A stretch of DNA of 64,000 bases from Acinetobacter lwoffii (GTDB taxonomy: Bacteria > Pseudomonadota > Gammaproteobacteria > Pseudomonadales > Moraxellaceae). The stretch spans positions 1 to 64,000 of the forward strand of contig NZ_JAMXXP010000009.1 in assembly GCF_024129355.1 (NCBI RefSeq), given 5' to 3'. Below the pieces are notes generated by a model that was given only the letters and a program-made list of their open reading frames with translations, had not been told where the DNA came from and did not search any database. Positions 39,661 through 48,975 of the stretch are shown here, piece by piece. The number at the start of each line of letters is the position of its first letter. Positions within the stretch are counted from its first letter, which is position 1. Both the position numbers and the translations under genes were made by a program.

Positions 39661-40449
39661 ATGTCACTCGTGCGCTTGGAAAAAAATAACGGCATTGCCA
39701 CTGTTACACTGAATCGTCCGGATAAACGCAATGCCATGAGCTTTGCCCTGCTACGCGAACTGGTCGCGACTGCACAGAAAATCAAAAAAGATAAAAGCAT
39801 CCGTTGTGTGATTTTAACGGGTGAAGCTCAAGTCTTTAGTGCCGGTATTGATCTGGCAGATTTAAATAATCCTAAAAATCGTGCTTATGCCGCATGGGAA
39901 CTGATTCGTCCTGGTCAAAGCTTATTTCAAAAAGCATTTCTGGTCTGGCAAGAATTACCAGTTCCGGTGATTGCCGCAATGGAGGGCTTCTGTTTTGGTG
40001 CCGGGATGCAGCTTGCTCTGGCCGCAGATATCCGCATTGCCCATCCTGACACCAAAATGTCGATTATGGAAACTCGTTGGGGACTGGTGCCAGACATGGG
40101 ACTCAGCCGTTCACTGAAAGGCCTGATTGGGATTGATCTGGCCAAAGAACTGACCTTAACTGCCCGGATTTTTGATGGTGAATATGCCAAAGAAATCGGT
40201 CTGATCACCCATGTCGATCAACAACCTTTAGCTAGAGCACAAGCCTTGGCTGAAGAAATGCTGCAACGCTCTCCAGATGCGCTGATGGCCTCTAAATTTG
40301 TACTAGATGCCATGCAGCATCATCCAAATAAATCCCTGCGTATGGAAAAAATCTGGCAGCTGAAATTATTACTGGGTAAAAATAGTCAATTGGCTCGTAA
40401 AAAAGACAAAAACCCAGATATTCAGTTTGTGCCACGCCAGTACAAATAA
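39661..40449 (+). CDS. Enoyl-CoA hydratase/isomerase family (crotonase) protein
   Basis: A 262-residue crotonase. It has the CoA oxyanion-hole segments (AQVFSAGIDLADL near residue 60 and FCFGAGMQLALAADIRIA near 110) and ETRWGLVPDMGL. The Glu pair expected of true hydratases is only partly placed, so it could be an isomerase. The start at 39661 (MSLVRLEK) has AAGGAAG upstream; an ATG at 39604 lacks such a site. It is followed closely by a dehydrogenase and an isomerase on the same strand, suggesting a small catabolic operon of unknown substrate. Confidence 0.88.
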   Translation: MSLVRLEKNNGIATVTLNRPDKRNAMSFALLRELVATAQKIKKDKSIRCVILTGEAQVFSAGIDLADLNNPKNRAYAAWELIRPGQSLFQKAFLVWQELPVPVIAAMEGFCFGAGMQLALAADIRIAHPDTKMSIMETRWGLVPDMGLSRSLKGLIGIDLAKELTLTARIFDGEYAKEIGLITHVDQQPLARAQALAEEMLQRSPDALMASKFVLDAMQHHPNKSLRMEKIWQLKLLLGKNSQLARKKDKNPDIQFVPRQYK

Positions 40450-40485
40450 ACCAAGTCTGAATCCAGGAAAGGAATAAACCAAAGC

Positions 40486-41355
40486 ATGCAGTTGAATCTT
40501 GATACTAAAATTGCCTTCTTAGGGATGGGGCTAATGGGCACTCGTATGGCCACACGTCTGCTTCAGGCAGGTTTTCAGGTAGCGGTCTGGAATCGCACAC
40601 CAGCAGCCTGTGAGCCCTTGCTGGATCTAGGGGCAACTGCGCTATCTTTAGACCAGATTGCCGACTATCCGGTGATTCTTACCTGCCTGGCAGATGATCA
40701 TGCAGTGCAATCGATCTTTGCTCAGATCGAACCGTATTTGGTTGCGGAGCAAGTGATTGTGGATTTTTCCAGTCTTTCGGTACAACAAACTCAAACACTT
40801 GCCGCGCAAGCACAGGCCAAGAAAGTGACCTGGATTGATTCTCCGGTTTCAGGCGGTACAGTTGGAGCCGAACAAGGCAGTCTGGTGATTTTTGCCGGTG
40901 GTGATGCCGCGACGATTGAAAATCTTAATCCGATCTATGCAGTACTTTCACAGCGCGTCACCCGTATGGGTGATACGGGTACCGGTCAGGCGACCAAAAT
41001 CTGTAACCAGCTGATTGTGGCTGCCAATAGCACCTTGATCGCAGAAGCGGTCGCCTTGGCTGGACTTGCCGGGGTAGATACACGCTTACTGGCACCAGCG
41101 CTAGCGGGTGGTTTTGCCGACTCCAAGCCTTTTCAGATTCTGGCACCCCGTATGGCCACGCAAACCTTTGAACCGGTGCAATGGAAAGTACAGACCTTGT
41201 CCAAGGATCTAAATAATGCCGTACAACTGGCCCAAAGCTTTGACTTGGATGTTCCGGTGGCGACTCAAGCTTTAACGCAGTTAAATGCCCATCAAGCCCA
41301 AGGCTTTGCCGAAGCAGATCTGGCCACTGTGATCCAACAGCTTAAACACTCATAA
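40486..41355 (+). CDS. NAD(P)-dependent beta-hydroxyacid dehydrogenase (GarR/MmsB family)
   Basis: A 289-residue dehydrogenase of the 3-hydroxyisobutyrate / tartronate semialdehyde reductase family. It has the Rossmann GLGxMG-type start (FLGMGLMGTRMATRL), the substrate motif DSPVSGGTVGAEQGSLVIFAGG and the catalytic Lys in TGQATKICNQL (about residue 171). The next gene looks like hydroxypyruvate isomerase, the usual partner of tartronate semialdehyde reductase, so the pair may handle glyoxylate-derived C3 acids. AGGAAAGGAA precedes the start. Confidence 0.88.
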   Translation: MQLNLDTKIAFLGMGLMGTRMATRLLQAGFQVAVWNRTPAACEPLLDLGATALSLDQIADYPVILTCLADDHAVQSIFAQIEPYLVAEQVIVDFSSLSVQQTQTLAAQAQAKKVTWIDSPVSGGTVGAEQGSLVIFAGGDAATIENLNPIYAVLSQRVTRMGDTGTGQATKICNQLIVAANSTLIAEAVALAGLAGVDTRLLAPALAGGFADSKPFQILAPRMATQTFEPVQWKVQTLSKDLNNAVQLAQSFDLDVPVATQALTQLNAHQAQGFAEADLATVIQQLKHS

Positions 41356-41394
41356 CGCTTGATTGATGCAGCCTTGAATATTGAAGAGACATAC

Positions 41395-42183
41395 ATGATT
41401 AAACTTGCCGTCAACCTGTCGATGATTTTTACCGAAGTGCCGCTGATTGAACGCTTCGCGCTGGCTCGTGCACAGGGCTTTAATCATGTGGAAATCCAGT
41501 TTCCTTATGAACTCACAATTGGCCAGATTCAAAACCAGCTCAGCACGCATCAGCTGAACTTGTGCCTGATTAATGTGCCAGCGGGCGATTTAATGCAGGG
41601 CGGTCATGGTCTGGCCGGCATTCCAGGACAGGAAATCGAGTTTCGTCATGCGGTTGAGCAGGCCATCCAGTATGCTACCGCATTGAATGTACCTCGGGTG
41701 AACATTCTGGCAGGAAAACAGCCTAGGGATTGTGATCTTTTACCCTGCCTGAATACGCTGGCGAGTAACCTAAAAATGGCCTGTTCAATGCTGCTTGAGC
41801 ATCAAATTGAACCGGTCTTCGAAATGATCAATGGCACCGATATGCCACGTTTTTTGATTCAAAATGTTGCCCAAGCCCAGGAAATGCTGGAAGCGGTACA
41901 TCATCCGGCCTTAAAAATGCAGTACGACTGTTACCACATGGCAATGATGGGCGAAGATGTCTTAGAAACTTTGCAAGAAAATATTGCCTCGATTGGTCAT
42001 ATCCAATTTGCGGATTGTCCGGGACGGCATCAACCCAATACGGGTTCAATTCAATATCATGATATATTTCAGTGGTTAAAACATAGTCAATATCAAGGTT
42101 ATGTCGCTGCCGAGTATAAACCTAGCGGACATTCCAACGATTCCTTTGACTGGAAAGCTGAGTTCTTTCCGGAGCATGACTGA
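41395..42183 (+). CDS. hyi: Hydroxypyruvate isomerase family protein
   Basis: A 262-residue TIM-barrel protein of the Hyi family, which interconverts hydroxypyruvate and tartronate semialdehyde. It has the family segments VNLSMIFTEVPLIERFALA at the N terminus, NVPAGDLMQGGHGLAGIPG, LEHQIEPVFEMINGTDMP and GHIQFADCPGRHQPNTG; the Glu/Asp/His metal ligands lie in these loops. The ATG at 41395 is used because GAAGAG precedes it; an upstream TTG at 41359 is three bases after the previous stop. It forms a pair with the dehydrogenase, suggesting glyoxylate metabolism, but there is no glyoxylate carboligase (gcl) in the window. Confidence 0.85.
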   Translation: MIKLAVNLSMIFTEVPLIERFALARAQGFNHVEIQFPYELTIGQIQNQLSTHQLNLCLINVPAGDLMQGGHGLAGIPGQEIEFRHAVEQAIQYATALNVPRVNILAGKQPRDCDLLPCLNTLASNLKMACSMLLEHQIEPVFEMINGTDMPRFLIQNVAQAQEMLEAVHHPALKMQYDCYHMAMMGEDVLETLQENIASIGHIQFADCPGRHQPNTGSIQYHDIFQWLKHSQYQGYVAAEYKPSGHSNDSFDWKAEFFPEHD

Positions 42184-42264
42184 GTGGACTGCGGCTTCAT
42201 TTGAAATTCAGGACTAAAACCGCTATATTAGACCATGCATAATTGTTAGGAAATTACACTCCCC

Positions 42265-42672
42265 ATGAATTTAGAACCATCGCCCAGCGCTTCTAATTCT
42301 CACGATCTTACTATGAATTCAAATTCTCAAGCTGTACAGGACTGCTTAAAAGTCGTACATGCTGCACTTGAAGATGTAAAAGCAAAAGAAATTGTTGAGC
42401 TTGATGTCAGCGGTATCAGTAATGTGGCTGATGCTATGGTCATTGCAAGCGGTACATCGACACGTCACATCAAATCATTGGCCAATAACGTTGCTGAAGA
42501 AGCACGTAAAGCTGGCTTCCGCCCTCTTGGTATTGAAGGCGAACGTGATGCTGAATGGATCCTCATCGACCTTGGTTATGTGGTGGTTCATTGTATGCTT
42601 CCAACAGCGCGTAAATTCTATGACCTAGAAAGCTTATGGCGCAATCCTACAGATACTGACTCTGTAGCGTAA
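42265..42672 (+). CDS. rsfS: Ribosomal silencing factor RsfS
   Basis: RsfS binds uL14 on the 50S subunit and blocks joining of subunits in starvation. The 135-residue protein has the DUF143 core: KAKEIVELDVSGISNVADAMVIASGTSTRHIKSLA and the DAEWILIDLGYVVVHCM segment. The first 15 residues are variable; Met16 is an alternative start, but only the first ATG has an AGGAA upstream. nadD, a common neighbour, is not here. Confidence 0.94.
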   Translation: MNLEPSPSASNSHDLTMNSNSQAVQDCLKVVHAALEDVKAKEIVELDVSGISNVADAMVIASGTSTRHIKSLANNVAEEARKAGFRPLGIEGERDAEWILIDLGYVVVHCMLPTARKFYDLESLWRNPTDTDSVA

Positions 42673-42685
42673 AAACCGAATATTC

Positions 42686-42717
42686 AAAAAAGCGACCTGT
42701 GTAGGTCGCTTTTTTTA
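42686..42717 (+). terminator. Terminator of rsfS
   Basis: AAAAAAGCGACCT gtgt AGGTCGCTTTTTT: strong stem with T tract, about 15 bp past the stop. Confidence 0.9.
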
Positions 42718-42738
42718 TGTGCGTATAAAAAGAATGCG

Positions 42739-43089
42739 AAATAAAAAACCACCCGAAGGTTAATGCCAGTCAGTTAAGCAATTGACTGGAATTTTCTTTT
42801 TAAATTCATGATTATATATGATAGCTGGAAAAGTCATCCGCAACTGTCTGAGGCAGGACTACATTAAAAAATGATTGTTTCTGCGACAAATTTGCTAGTG
42901 GATGGTGGCTGACGAGTTTTGCGGATGACAAATGCTTTTGGTTACTTTGGGCGGAACCAAAGTAACAAATGATATTGCAAATATTTGATTTAAAAAGTTA
43001 AGACTCTGTCGTGAACGACTGAAAAGTTAAAGAGTCTATTTCTAAATTTCTTAACTGATCAGCATTAACCCGAAGGTGGTTTTTTATTT
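42739..43089. repeat. 351-bp element with imperfect ~44-bp terminal inverted repeats (MITE-like)
   Basis: The left end (42739-42782) and right end (43046-43089) are inverted copies of each other over about 44 bp, with mismatches concentrated in a six-base block (CGAAGG against TTCGGG) and near the inner end. The interior holds no ORF but has nested palindromes: GTCATCCGCAA near 42832 is inverted at about 42928, and a perfect 10-bp hairpin GTTACTTTGG / CCAAAGTAAC lies near 42941-42967. From memory similar intergenic blocks are common in Acinetobacter genomes. It looks like a non-autonomous repeat or a structured RNA, not a gene. Confidence 0.75.
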
Positions 43090-43226
43090 AATCCTCCCCG
43101 ACCCTCCTTTTTCAAAGGAGGGAGCCTTTATCAAAAAAGTCCCCCTTTAAAAAAGGAGGACTTACCTGACTAACCAATTTGATTTTGGAAGTTCCCCTCT
43201 TTATTAAAGAGGGGTTAGGGGAGATT
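43090..43226. repeat. Palindromic multi-hairpin intergenic element next to pntB
   Basis: About 137 bp beginning AATCCTCCCC and ending GGGGAGATT, i.e. with inverted ends. Inside are three hairpins with purine/pyrimidine arms: CCCTCC..GGAGGG (43101-43122), CCCCCTTT..AAAGGAGG (about 43141-43159) and CCCCTCTTT..AAAGAGGGG (43194-43214). It lies directly after the pntB stop codon. Similar CT/AG-rich palindromes are widespread in Acinetobacter intergenic regions as far as I recall. Confidence 0.7.
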
Positions 43227-43231
43227 TTGAA

Positions 43232-44677
43232 TTAGTGACCCGTACCATTAATGGCTTTGGTCATATCCTCCACCACTTTCTTGGCATCACCGAAGATCAT
43301 CATGGTCTTGTCATTATAGAACAAGTCATTGTCCAGCCCTGCATAACCGGTTGCCATAGAACGCTTGATCACCATAATCGTACGTGCCTTATGCGCTTCC
43401 AGAATCGGCATGCCATAAATTGGCGAGGTTGGATCATCTTTCGCCGCAGGGTTCACAACGTCGTTCGCACCAATGACCAGCACCACATCTGTTGCCGGGA
43501 AGTCCGAGTTGATCTCATCCATTTCCAGAATGTCTTCATACGGTACGTCCGCTTCAGCAAGGAGTACGTTCATATGACCCGGCATACGACCTGCTACAGG
43601 GTGAATCGCGAAACGAACCGTTACGCCCTGCTCTTTCAGCAAGTTAGCCAATTCTTTTACCGCATTCTGTGCACGGCCTTGCGCCATACCATAACCCGGT
43701 ACAATCACCACGCTGTCTGCATTTGACATCAGGAAGCCTGCATCATCTGCCGAGCCAGAACGGTGATTACGTTGAACCTGTTCACCTGCTCCTGCTGTCG
43801 GCGCAGCTGCACCGCCCATCGCACCACCAAACAAAACGTTGATGATTGAACGGTTCATCGCTTTACACATGATGTAAGACAGAATGGCACCTGAAGAACC
43901 CACCAGCGAACCCGCAACGATCAACATGTTGTTTTCTAGGGTAAAACCAATACCAGCTGCCGCCCAACCCGAGAATGAATTGAGTAGAGATACCACCACT
44001 GGCATATCCCCACCACCGACTGGTGCAATCCATACCCAGCCGAATGCCAGCGCAAGGCCTGTCATCGCCCAGAACGATGTCATATTGCCAGTCAGGAAGA
44101 AGTGAACACCAAAACCTAACATTGCAATAAAGATGATTGCCTGAACCGGTTTCACCCACGCACCTGAAATGGTTTTCGCCCATTTCTTAGCAGCCAGTTT
44201 GCCGTAAGCAAAGACTGAGGCGGTAAAGGTAATCGCACCCACGAAACAGCCCACAAACAGTTCAAATAAATGAACACGACTCATTTCATGAAAATTGACA
44301 CCATTGGCAGCCAACAGGTCTGGACCTAGTTCAATCAGTTTGTTGTTGTGAATAATGGCAGCGACAGCAATCAGGACCGCAGCCAGACCTACCAATGAGT
44401 GCATCAATGCTACAGTTTCAGGCATCTGGGTCATTGGAACTGTACGTGCACGGGCAATCCCCACGATTGCACCCAGCACCATTGCGCCAATGATCATCCA
44501 GACCACCGGATTCTCAGCTACAAAGAAGGTAGTCACGACCGCAATGGCCATCGCGATCATCCCGTAACGGTTACCGGCAATCGCAGTTTTAGGACCTGAT
44601 AAACCACGTAGCGTCAGGATAAAAAGAACGGCACCAATCAGGTAGAACCAATCCGCATATTCTCGAATCATTTCCAT
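43232..44677 (-). CDS. pntB: NAD(P) transhydrogenase subunit beta
   Basis: PntB provides the proton channel half and NADP(H)-binding domain III of the proton-translocating transhydrogenase, which reduces NADP with NADH at the expense of the proton gradient. The 481-residue protein has about nine N-terminal transmembrane helices and a C-terminal NADP domain (VVIVPGYGMAQGRAQNAV, RFAIHPVAGRMPGHMNVLLAEA, VLVIGANDVVNPAA). It starts 3 bp after pntAB. Confidence 0.97.
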   Translation of the reverse strand: MEMIREYADWFYLIGAVLFILTLRGLSGPKTAIAGNRYGMIAMAIAVVTTFFVAENPVVWMIIGAMVLGAIVGIARARTVPMTQMPETVALMHSLVGLAAVLIAVAAIIHNNKLIELGPDLLAANGVNFHEMSRVHLFELFVGCFVGAITFTASVFAYGKLAAKKWAKTISGAWVKPVQAIIFIAMLGFGVHFFLTGNMTSFWAMTGLALAFGWVWIAPVGGGDMPVVVSLLNSFSGWAAAGIGFTLENNMLIVAGSLVGSSGAILSYIMCKAMNRSIINVLFGGAMGGAAAPTAGAGEQVQRNHRSGSADDAGFLMSNADSVVIVPGYGMAQGRAQNAVKELANLLKEQGVTVRFAIHPVAGRMPGHMNVLLAEADVPYEDILEMDEINSDFPATDVVLVIGANDVVNPAAKDDPTSPIYGMPILEAHKARTIMVIKRSMATGYAGLDNDLFYNDKTMMIFGDAKKVVEDMTKAINGTGH

Positions 44678-44680
44678 GGA

Positions 44681-45004
44681 TTAACCCTCTTTTTTCTTTT
44701 GCTTAGGTTTAAACATTTCCAGCATACGTGCAGTCACTGCAAAGCCACCGAAAATATTAATGCTCGCCAGGAATACTGCAATCGCGCCAAGTACGCTCAC
44801 CACGTTAATGGTCTGGAAATCCACGCTACCTTCAACGCCAATCACCGGCAGGCCAACGGTCTGAATCATTGCACCGACAATAATGATCGATGACAAAGCA
44901 TTGGTCACCGCCATCAACGGCGTATGTAATGCTGGTGTTACCCCCCACACCACGTAGTAACCTACGAAAATGGCAAGGACAAAAATCGTAATTGTTTCAA
45001 CCAT
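44681..45004 (-). CDS. pntAB: NAD(P) transhydrogenase subunit alpha, membrane part
   Basis: A 107-residue protein with three to four transmembrane helices ([33 protein letters not shown] is the first). It equals the C-terminal membrane part of E. coli PntA; here alpha is split into two genes, as in many bacteria. It lies between pntAA and pntB with short gaps. Confidence 0.95.
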   Translation of the reverse strand: MVETITIFVLAIFVGYYVVWGVTPALHTPLMAVTNALSSIIIVGAMIQTVGLPVIGVEGSVDFQTINVVSVLGAIAVFLASINIFGGFAVTARMLEMFKPKQKKKEG

Positions 45005-45015
45005 GAGTCTTCTCC

Positions 45016-46143
45016 TTAACCACGTTTCAGCAGCACTTGGCCGCCATGAGTGACAAGTAGGGCTTTTTGAATTTCTTCTTCTGGATTCAGGACAAAATTC
45101 TTATCCGCATCAAATAGTGTTTCAACGAAGTTAAATACGTTACGAGCGTATAAAGCAGAGGCTTCAGTTGATACAGTCGACGGAATATTTGGAATGCCGA
45201 GAATTTTGACGCCATTGTCGGTATGCACGGTTTCACCGCATTTAGAACCTTCGACGTTGCCGCCAGATTCTACTGCCATGTCCAGAATCACTGAACCCGG
45301 TTTCATTTTCGCAACTGTTTCAGCACGGATTAAACGCGGTGCATCACGACCCGGTAAAAGCGCTGTGGTAATCACGATGTCAGCATTTGATACCGCTTTA
45401 TCAACAATTGCAGCCTGATCGCGGATGTATTCTTCACCCGGCATCCAGCCATAACCATTTTTGGCAGCATCAGCCGCTTTTTGCTGCTCTTCAGCAGACA
45501 TCGGTACGTCTAGCCATTTACCACCTAAAGATTCAACCTGATCTTTGGCAGTTGGACGCAAGTCCGTGGCTTCAACGATGGCACCTAAACGTTTTGCTGT
45601 TGCAATCGCTTGCAGACCCGCTACACCGACCCCCATGATCACCACACGAGCCGGTTTAACCGTACCCGCAGCAGTCATCAGCATCGGGAACATGCGCTGG
45701 TATTCAGCCGCAGCCAAAAGCACCGACTTGTAACCTGCAAGGTTGGCTTGAGAAGACAAGACATCCATATTCTGCGCACGAGACAAGGTTCGTGGCAAAA
45801 GTTCCAATGCAAATGCAGACACGTTTTGTGCCGCGAATTGGTCAAGCTCAGTATTACGGTAAGGATCAAACATTGCCACGATAGTGGTGTTCGGGTTGAG
45901 TTTTTGAATTTCCTCACCTTTCGGTGCACGAACTTTTAAAATCAACTGACTGCCGGTGTAGGCATCATCCGTAATTTTGGCACCAACTTGTTCATAGGCA
46001 CTATCGATATAGGCAGCTTTAACACCTGCACCACGTTCGATAATCACGCTATGTCCTGCGCTGATCAATTTCTTTACTGTCTCTGGCGTCGCAGCGACGC
46101 GATTTTCACCGACAACAGTTTCGGCTGGAATTCCGATCTGCAT
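45016..46143 (-). CDS. pntAA: NAD(P) transhydrogenase subunit alpha, NAD-binding part
   Basis: The 375-residue soluble domain I binds NAD(H). It resembles alanine dehydrogenase ([50 protein letters not shown]) with the Rossmann segment [22 protein letters not shown]. It is the first gene of pntAA-pntAB-pntB. The upstream region is unusually long (984 bp). Confidence 0.96.
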   Translation of the reverse strand: MQIGIPAETVVGENRVAATPETVKKLISAGHSVIIERGAGVKAAYIDSAYEQVGAKITDDAYTGSQLILKVRAPKGEEIQKLNPNTTIVAMFDPYRNTELDQFAAQNVSAFALELLPRTLSRAQNMDVLSSQANLAGYKSVLLAAAEYQRMFPMLMTAAGTVKPARVVIMGVGVAGLQAIATAKRLGAIVEATDLRPTAKDQVESLGGKWLDVPMSAEEQQKAADAAKNGYGWMPGEEYIRDQAAIVDKAVSNADIVITTALLPGRDAPRLIRAETVAKMKPGSVILDMAVESGGNVEGSKCGETVHTDNGVKILGIPNIPSTVSTEASALYARNVFNFVETLFDADKNFVLNPEEEIQKALLVTHGGQVLLKRG

Positions 46144-47127
46144 GAGCGTTCCTCAAGCTAATTTTTCTTAAGTAAACATCGTGTAAACGATGCTTCCCCT
46201 CAGGATGTGTTCTTGTTGAATTTTTGGATTCTAATCAAACTGTTTGAAATTACCACCTACTATTTATTTAATAAATACCTATATTTTGAACTGATGATTC
46301 ATAAAAATGATGCTGTGATAGCACATTTATTTAATTCAATGGCTATTCATATTCGATGCTTTTATAAACGATATTCATTCTGCTGAATGAAATATCCAGA
46401 TTTTTCTGGTGTAAATAAGCGCAGATTTCTGATTTATTTTGTTACATTGATGATTCTGACAATGATTGCTGTATTTCTTGATTCAGAAGTAGATTTTTAA
46501 TTTCTCTAGTCCCTATAGATAGCGGCACTTTAGCTGTACCGTTTCTTTTGTTTTGACTTTTTTGACAAATTTAGCACTCACGCAAGAACACTGGTTTTAG
46601 ATGTTAAAATCTTATTTTATGAAATGATAGAATTTGTTCTGAGCAGATCTTCATCAGACAGAATTGATACATCTGACAAAAAAATAATCGTTAAAATTTT
46701 ATAAGACTCAAGGTTCACACAGCCAGATAAAGGGTAGAAAAAAACCTGGAGGACTATTTATTATATTAATGTTCTGAACTGGATTAAAAATGGAAAATCC
46801 CATTTTCGCACCAAATTTGCGCAACAAAGTAGAGTAAATATTCCACTTTTTTGGCCTCGGTGCTCCTTTTTTATTGTTTCTAGATCAAGCTGCGCTTTAA
46901 TGCAGCAACCCCATTATCAAAAGATAAAAAATTCTGCAAACATTCACTCATATTTTCTATTTAAAATTGCACTTCTTTCTTTAAGCTGCCTGAGTTCTGA
47001 CAATTTTCAATGCTGGCAATATTTCTCTACTTTTAAAGCGAGAACTTCTGGCCTATAGTGCCCTAAATTTGAACATTATTCTTATTCCTCATTTCAATTC
47101 TTCCGGTCTGAATACAAGGTTAGCCCT
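46144..47127. other. 984-bp gap between pntAA and an MFS gene
   Basis: The longest gene-free stretch in the left part of the window. It is AT-rich, without a credible ORF on either strand, tRNA-like fold or terminator. Divergent promoters for pntAA and the transporter must lie in it. A regulatory RNA or the remains of a lost gene are possible, but I see no evidence for either. Confidence 0.5.
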
Positions 47128-48315
47128 ATGCACACGCCTCTCGATATTAGTCAAAATAAGCCCTTATTATGGCTGATGGCGATTGCATGCGGTTTATGTG
47201 CCGGCGCTAACTATTATTGCCAGCCGCTGATTTCATCGATTCAGCAGTATTATCAGGTACCTGAATCACAAGTGGCGCTTACTGTCACTTTTGCTCAAAT
47301 CTCTTATGCCCTGGGCCTGCTTTTTATTGTGCCTTTAGGGGACATGCTGAATAAAACCAAACTGATCCCTTTCCTCATGCTGGGTGCAGCAGCAGGTTTA
47401 TTTATTTGTGCCAGTGCAGTGAATCTGCCAATGCTCTGGGTCGGCACTATCATTGCCGGACTGTTTTCCGTAGCTGCACAGATTCTGATTCCCTTGGCCA
47501 CCATGGCGGTCAAACCGGAAAAAACTGGAGAAGTGGTGGGCTTCCTGATGAGCGGATTACTGGTTGGCATTCTACTTTCGACCAGTATTGCCGGATTACT
47601 TTCCGACCTGTTTCACTGGAAAATGATTTATATCCTCAGTGGCATAAGCATGTTGGCCTTAAGTTTTTATTTGAGAGGAAAACTACCGAGCCTGCCACGT
47701 CTGAGAATCAGCTATACAGCGATTTTTAAATCTATGGGGATATTACTCAAGCAGGAACCACGACTGGTTTTGCGTTCACTTACAGGCGCCTGTGCTTTTG
47801 CTGCCATGAGTATGTTGTTCTCCACCATAGCTCTACTGTTGACGCAGGAACCTTTTCAGCTTTCTGATGTCATGGTCGGACTGGTCACGCTGGTGGGTGT
47901 ATTTGGCGCACTTTCCACGCAGTTCATTGGCAAATGGGCCGATCGTGGCCATATCAAAACACTGAGCTGGATCGGTTGTTCTATCCTGATGGGAAGCTGG
48001 CTGTTTTTATATTTTGGTGCGGTATCCTTGCTCAGTTATATTCTGGGTTATGGACTGATAAATCTGGGGCTCGCGATTACGCACAGCTGTAACCAGAACG
48101 TGATTTTCCGCCTGCGCCCGGATGCCAAATCACGGGTCAATTCACTGTATATGACCTTGTATTTTATAGGCGGTGCCTGTGGTTCAGCCTTAGGGGTTTA
48201 TGCTTGGCATCACGGGGGCTGGAGCATGACCTGTATGACAGGACTTGGGCTAGCTTTGTGCGCTACCCTGTTCGCCCTGCTGGATCAATGGTATCAGGCC
48301 AGAACAACCGCATAA
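47128..48315 (+). CDS. MFS transporter (drug/metabolite exporter type)
   Basis: A 395-residue protein with 12 predicted transmembrane helices. The loop between helices 2 and 3 carries the MFS signature (GDMLNKTKLIPFLMLGA) and helix 5 has the exporter-type GFLMSGLLVGILLSTSIAG, close to motif C of drug/H+ antiporters. The N terminus CGANYYCQPLISSIQQYY-like segment is typical of a proteobacterial MFS subgroup with unknown substrates. No regulator is adjacent. Confidence 0.88.
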   Translation: MHTPLDISQNKPLLWLMAIACGLCAGANYYCQPLISSIQQYYQVPESQVALTVTFAQISYALGLLFIVPLGDMLNKTKLIPFLMLGAAAGLFICASAVNLPMLWVGTIIAGLFSVAAQILIPLATMAVKPEKTGEVVGFLMSGLLVGILLSTSIAGLLSDLFHWKMIYILSGISMLALSFYLRGKLPSLPRLRISYTAIFKSMGILLKQEPRLVLRSLTGACAFAAMSMLFSTIALLLTQEPFQLSDVMVGLVTLVGVFGALSTQFIGKWADRGHIKTLSWIGCSILMGSWLFLYFGAVSLLSYILGYGLINLGLAITHSCNQNVIFRLRPDAKSRVNSLYMTLYFIGGACGSALGVYAWHHGGWSMTCMTGLGLALCATLFALLDQWYQARTTA

Positions 48316-48330
48316 GTATTTTACCTCTAT

Positions 48331-48975
48331 TTAGCTGACTTGCGCCGCCGGATAATAAGGCTTATTCAGATCAAGAGTTTGTGAATTTTCCAATAAAATA
48401 CAGATAAAAACCGGCAATAAGGCTGCCAGAATCCGGCAGCTTTCCTCTAATGATTTATAATTCAGCGAGCTGTGATACGTGGCGCCACCCTGCATTATCT
48501 GATGGTGCAAGGTAGATAAACGCTGAAATATTCCAGCTAAAATTTCAACAGAATTTCGTTCTTTTAAAGCATTCTCTATATTCTGTTTCTGTGCTTCCAG
48601 ATCAGCTTGACAGCTTTCCAGACTAATTTTCTGATGGCGATAATCCCAAAAGCTTTGTTCCACATAGGGATTAGCCAAGAGTGAGCAGATCGGCTGGTTA
48701 TATTTTTCCCAGAGAATATGATTAATTTTCTGATCCAGATCCTTTTGGCAGAGTGTTTCCAGAAACTGCTGCAGTTTGCTCTGATCTTGAACCAGATCAC
48801 GTTCATCTGCATAAATCGCCTGAAAGCTGATCCATAGGCTGATAAACTTAAAATCCAGATCCTGATCCAGGTCTAGCGATTTTTTAAACCAGCCTAAGCC
48901 CCGATGAATTCTTAAATTAAAATGTGCCGAATTTTGTGCTTTATGGCTTTTATAAATTTCCTCCAATAACAACAT
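48331..48975 (-). CDS. HEPN (Apea-like) domain protein with degenerate active site
   Basis: A 214-residue protein. The N-terminal NLRIHRGLGWFKKSLDLDQDLDFKFISLWISFQAIYADE (about residues 20-58) and C-terminal RLSTLHHQIMQGGATYHSS plus RILAALLPVFICILLEN match a HEPN subfamily. In relatives I know, the C-terminal motif reads L-R-N-x3-H-G-G-A-T (the RNase Rx4-6H site); here the positions are His157, His158 and Gln162, so nuclease activity is doubtful. The start at 48975 has AAGGAG eight bases upstream; the frame opens at 49035. It is the last gene before the truncated dusA. Confidence 0.7.
   Translation of the reverse strand: MLLLEEIYKSHKAQNSAHFNLRIHRGLGWFKKSLDLDQDLDFKFISLWISFQAIYADERDLVQDQSKLQQFLETLCQKDLDQKINHILWEKYNQPICSLLANPYVEQSFWDYRHQKISLESCQADLEAQKQNIENALKERNSVEILAGIFQRLSTLHHQIMQGGATYHSSLNYKSLEESCRILAALLPVFICILLENSQTLDLNKPYYPAAQVS

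Noticed and set aside
42739..43226. CRISPR array
   Set aside because: Repeats here are inverted and of different types; there are no regularly spaced direct repeats, and no cas genes occur in the window.
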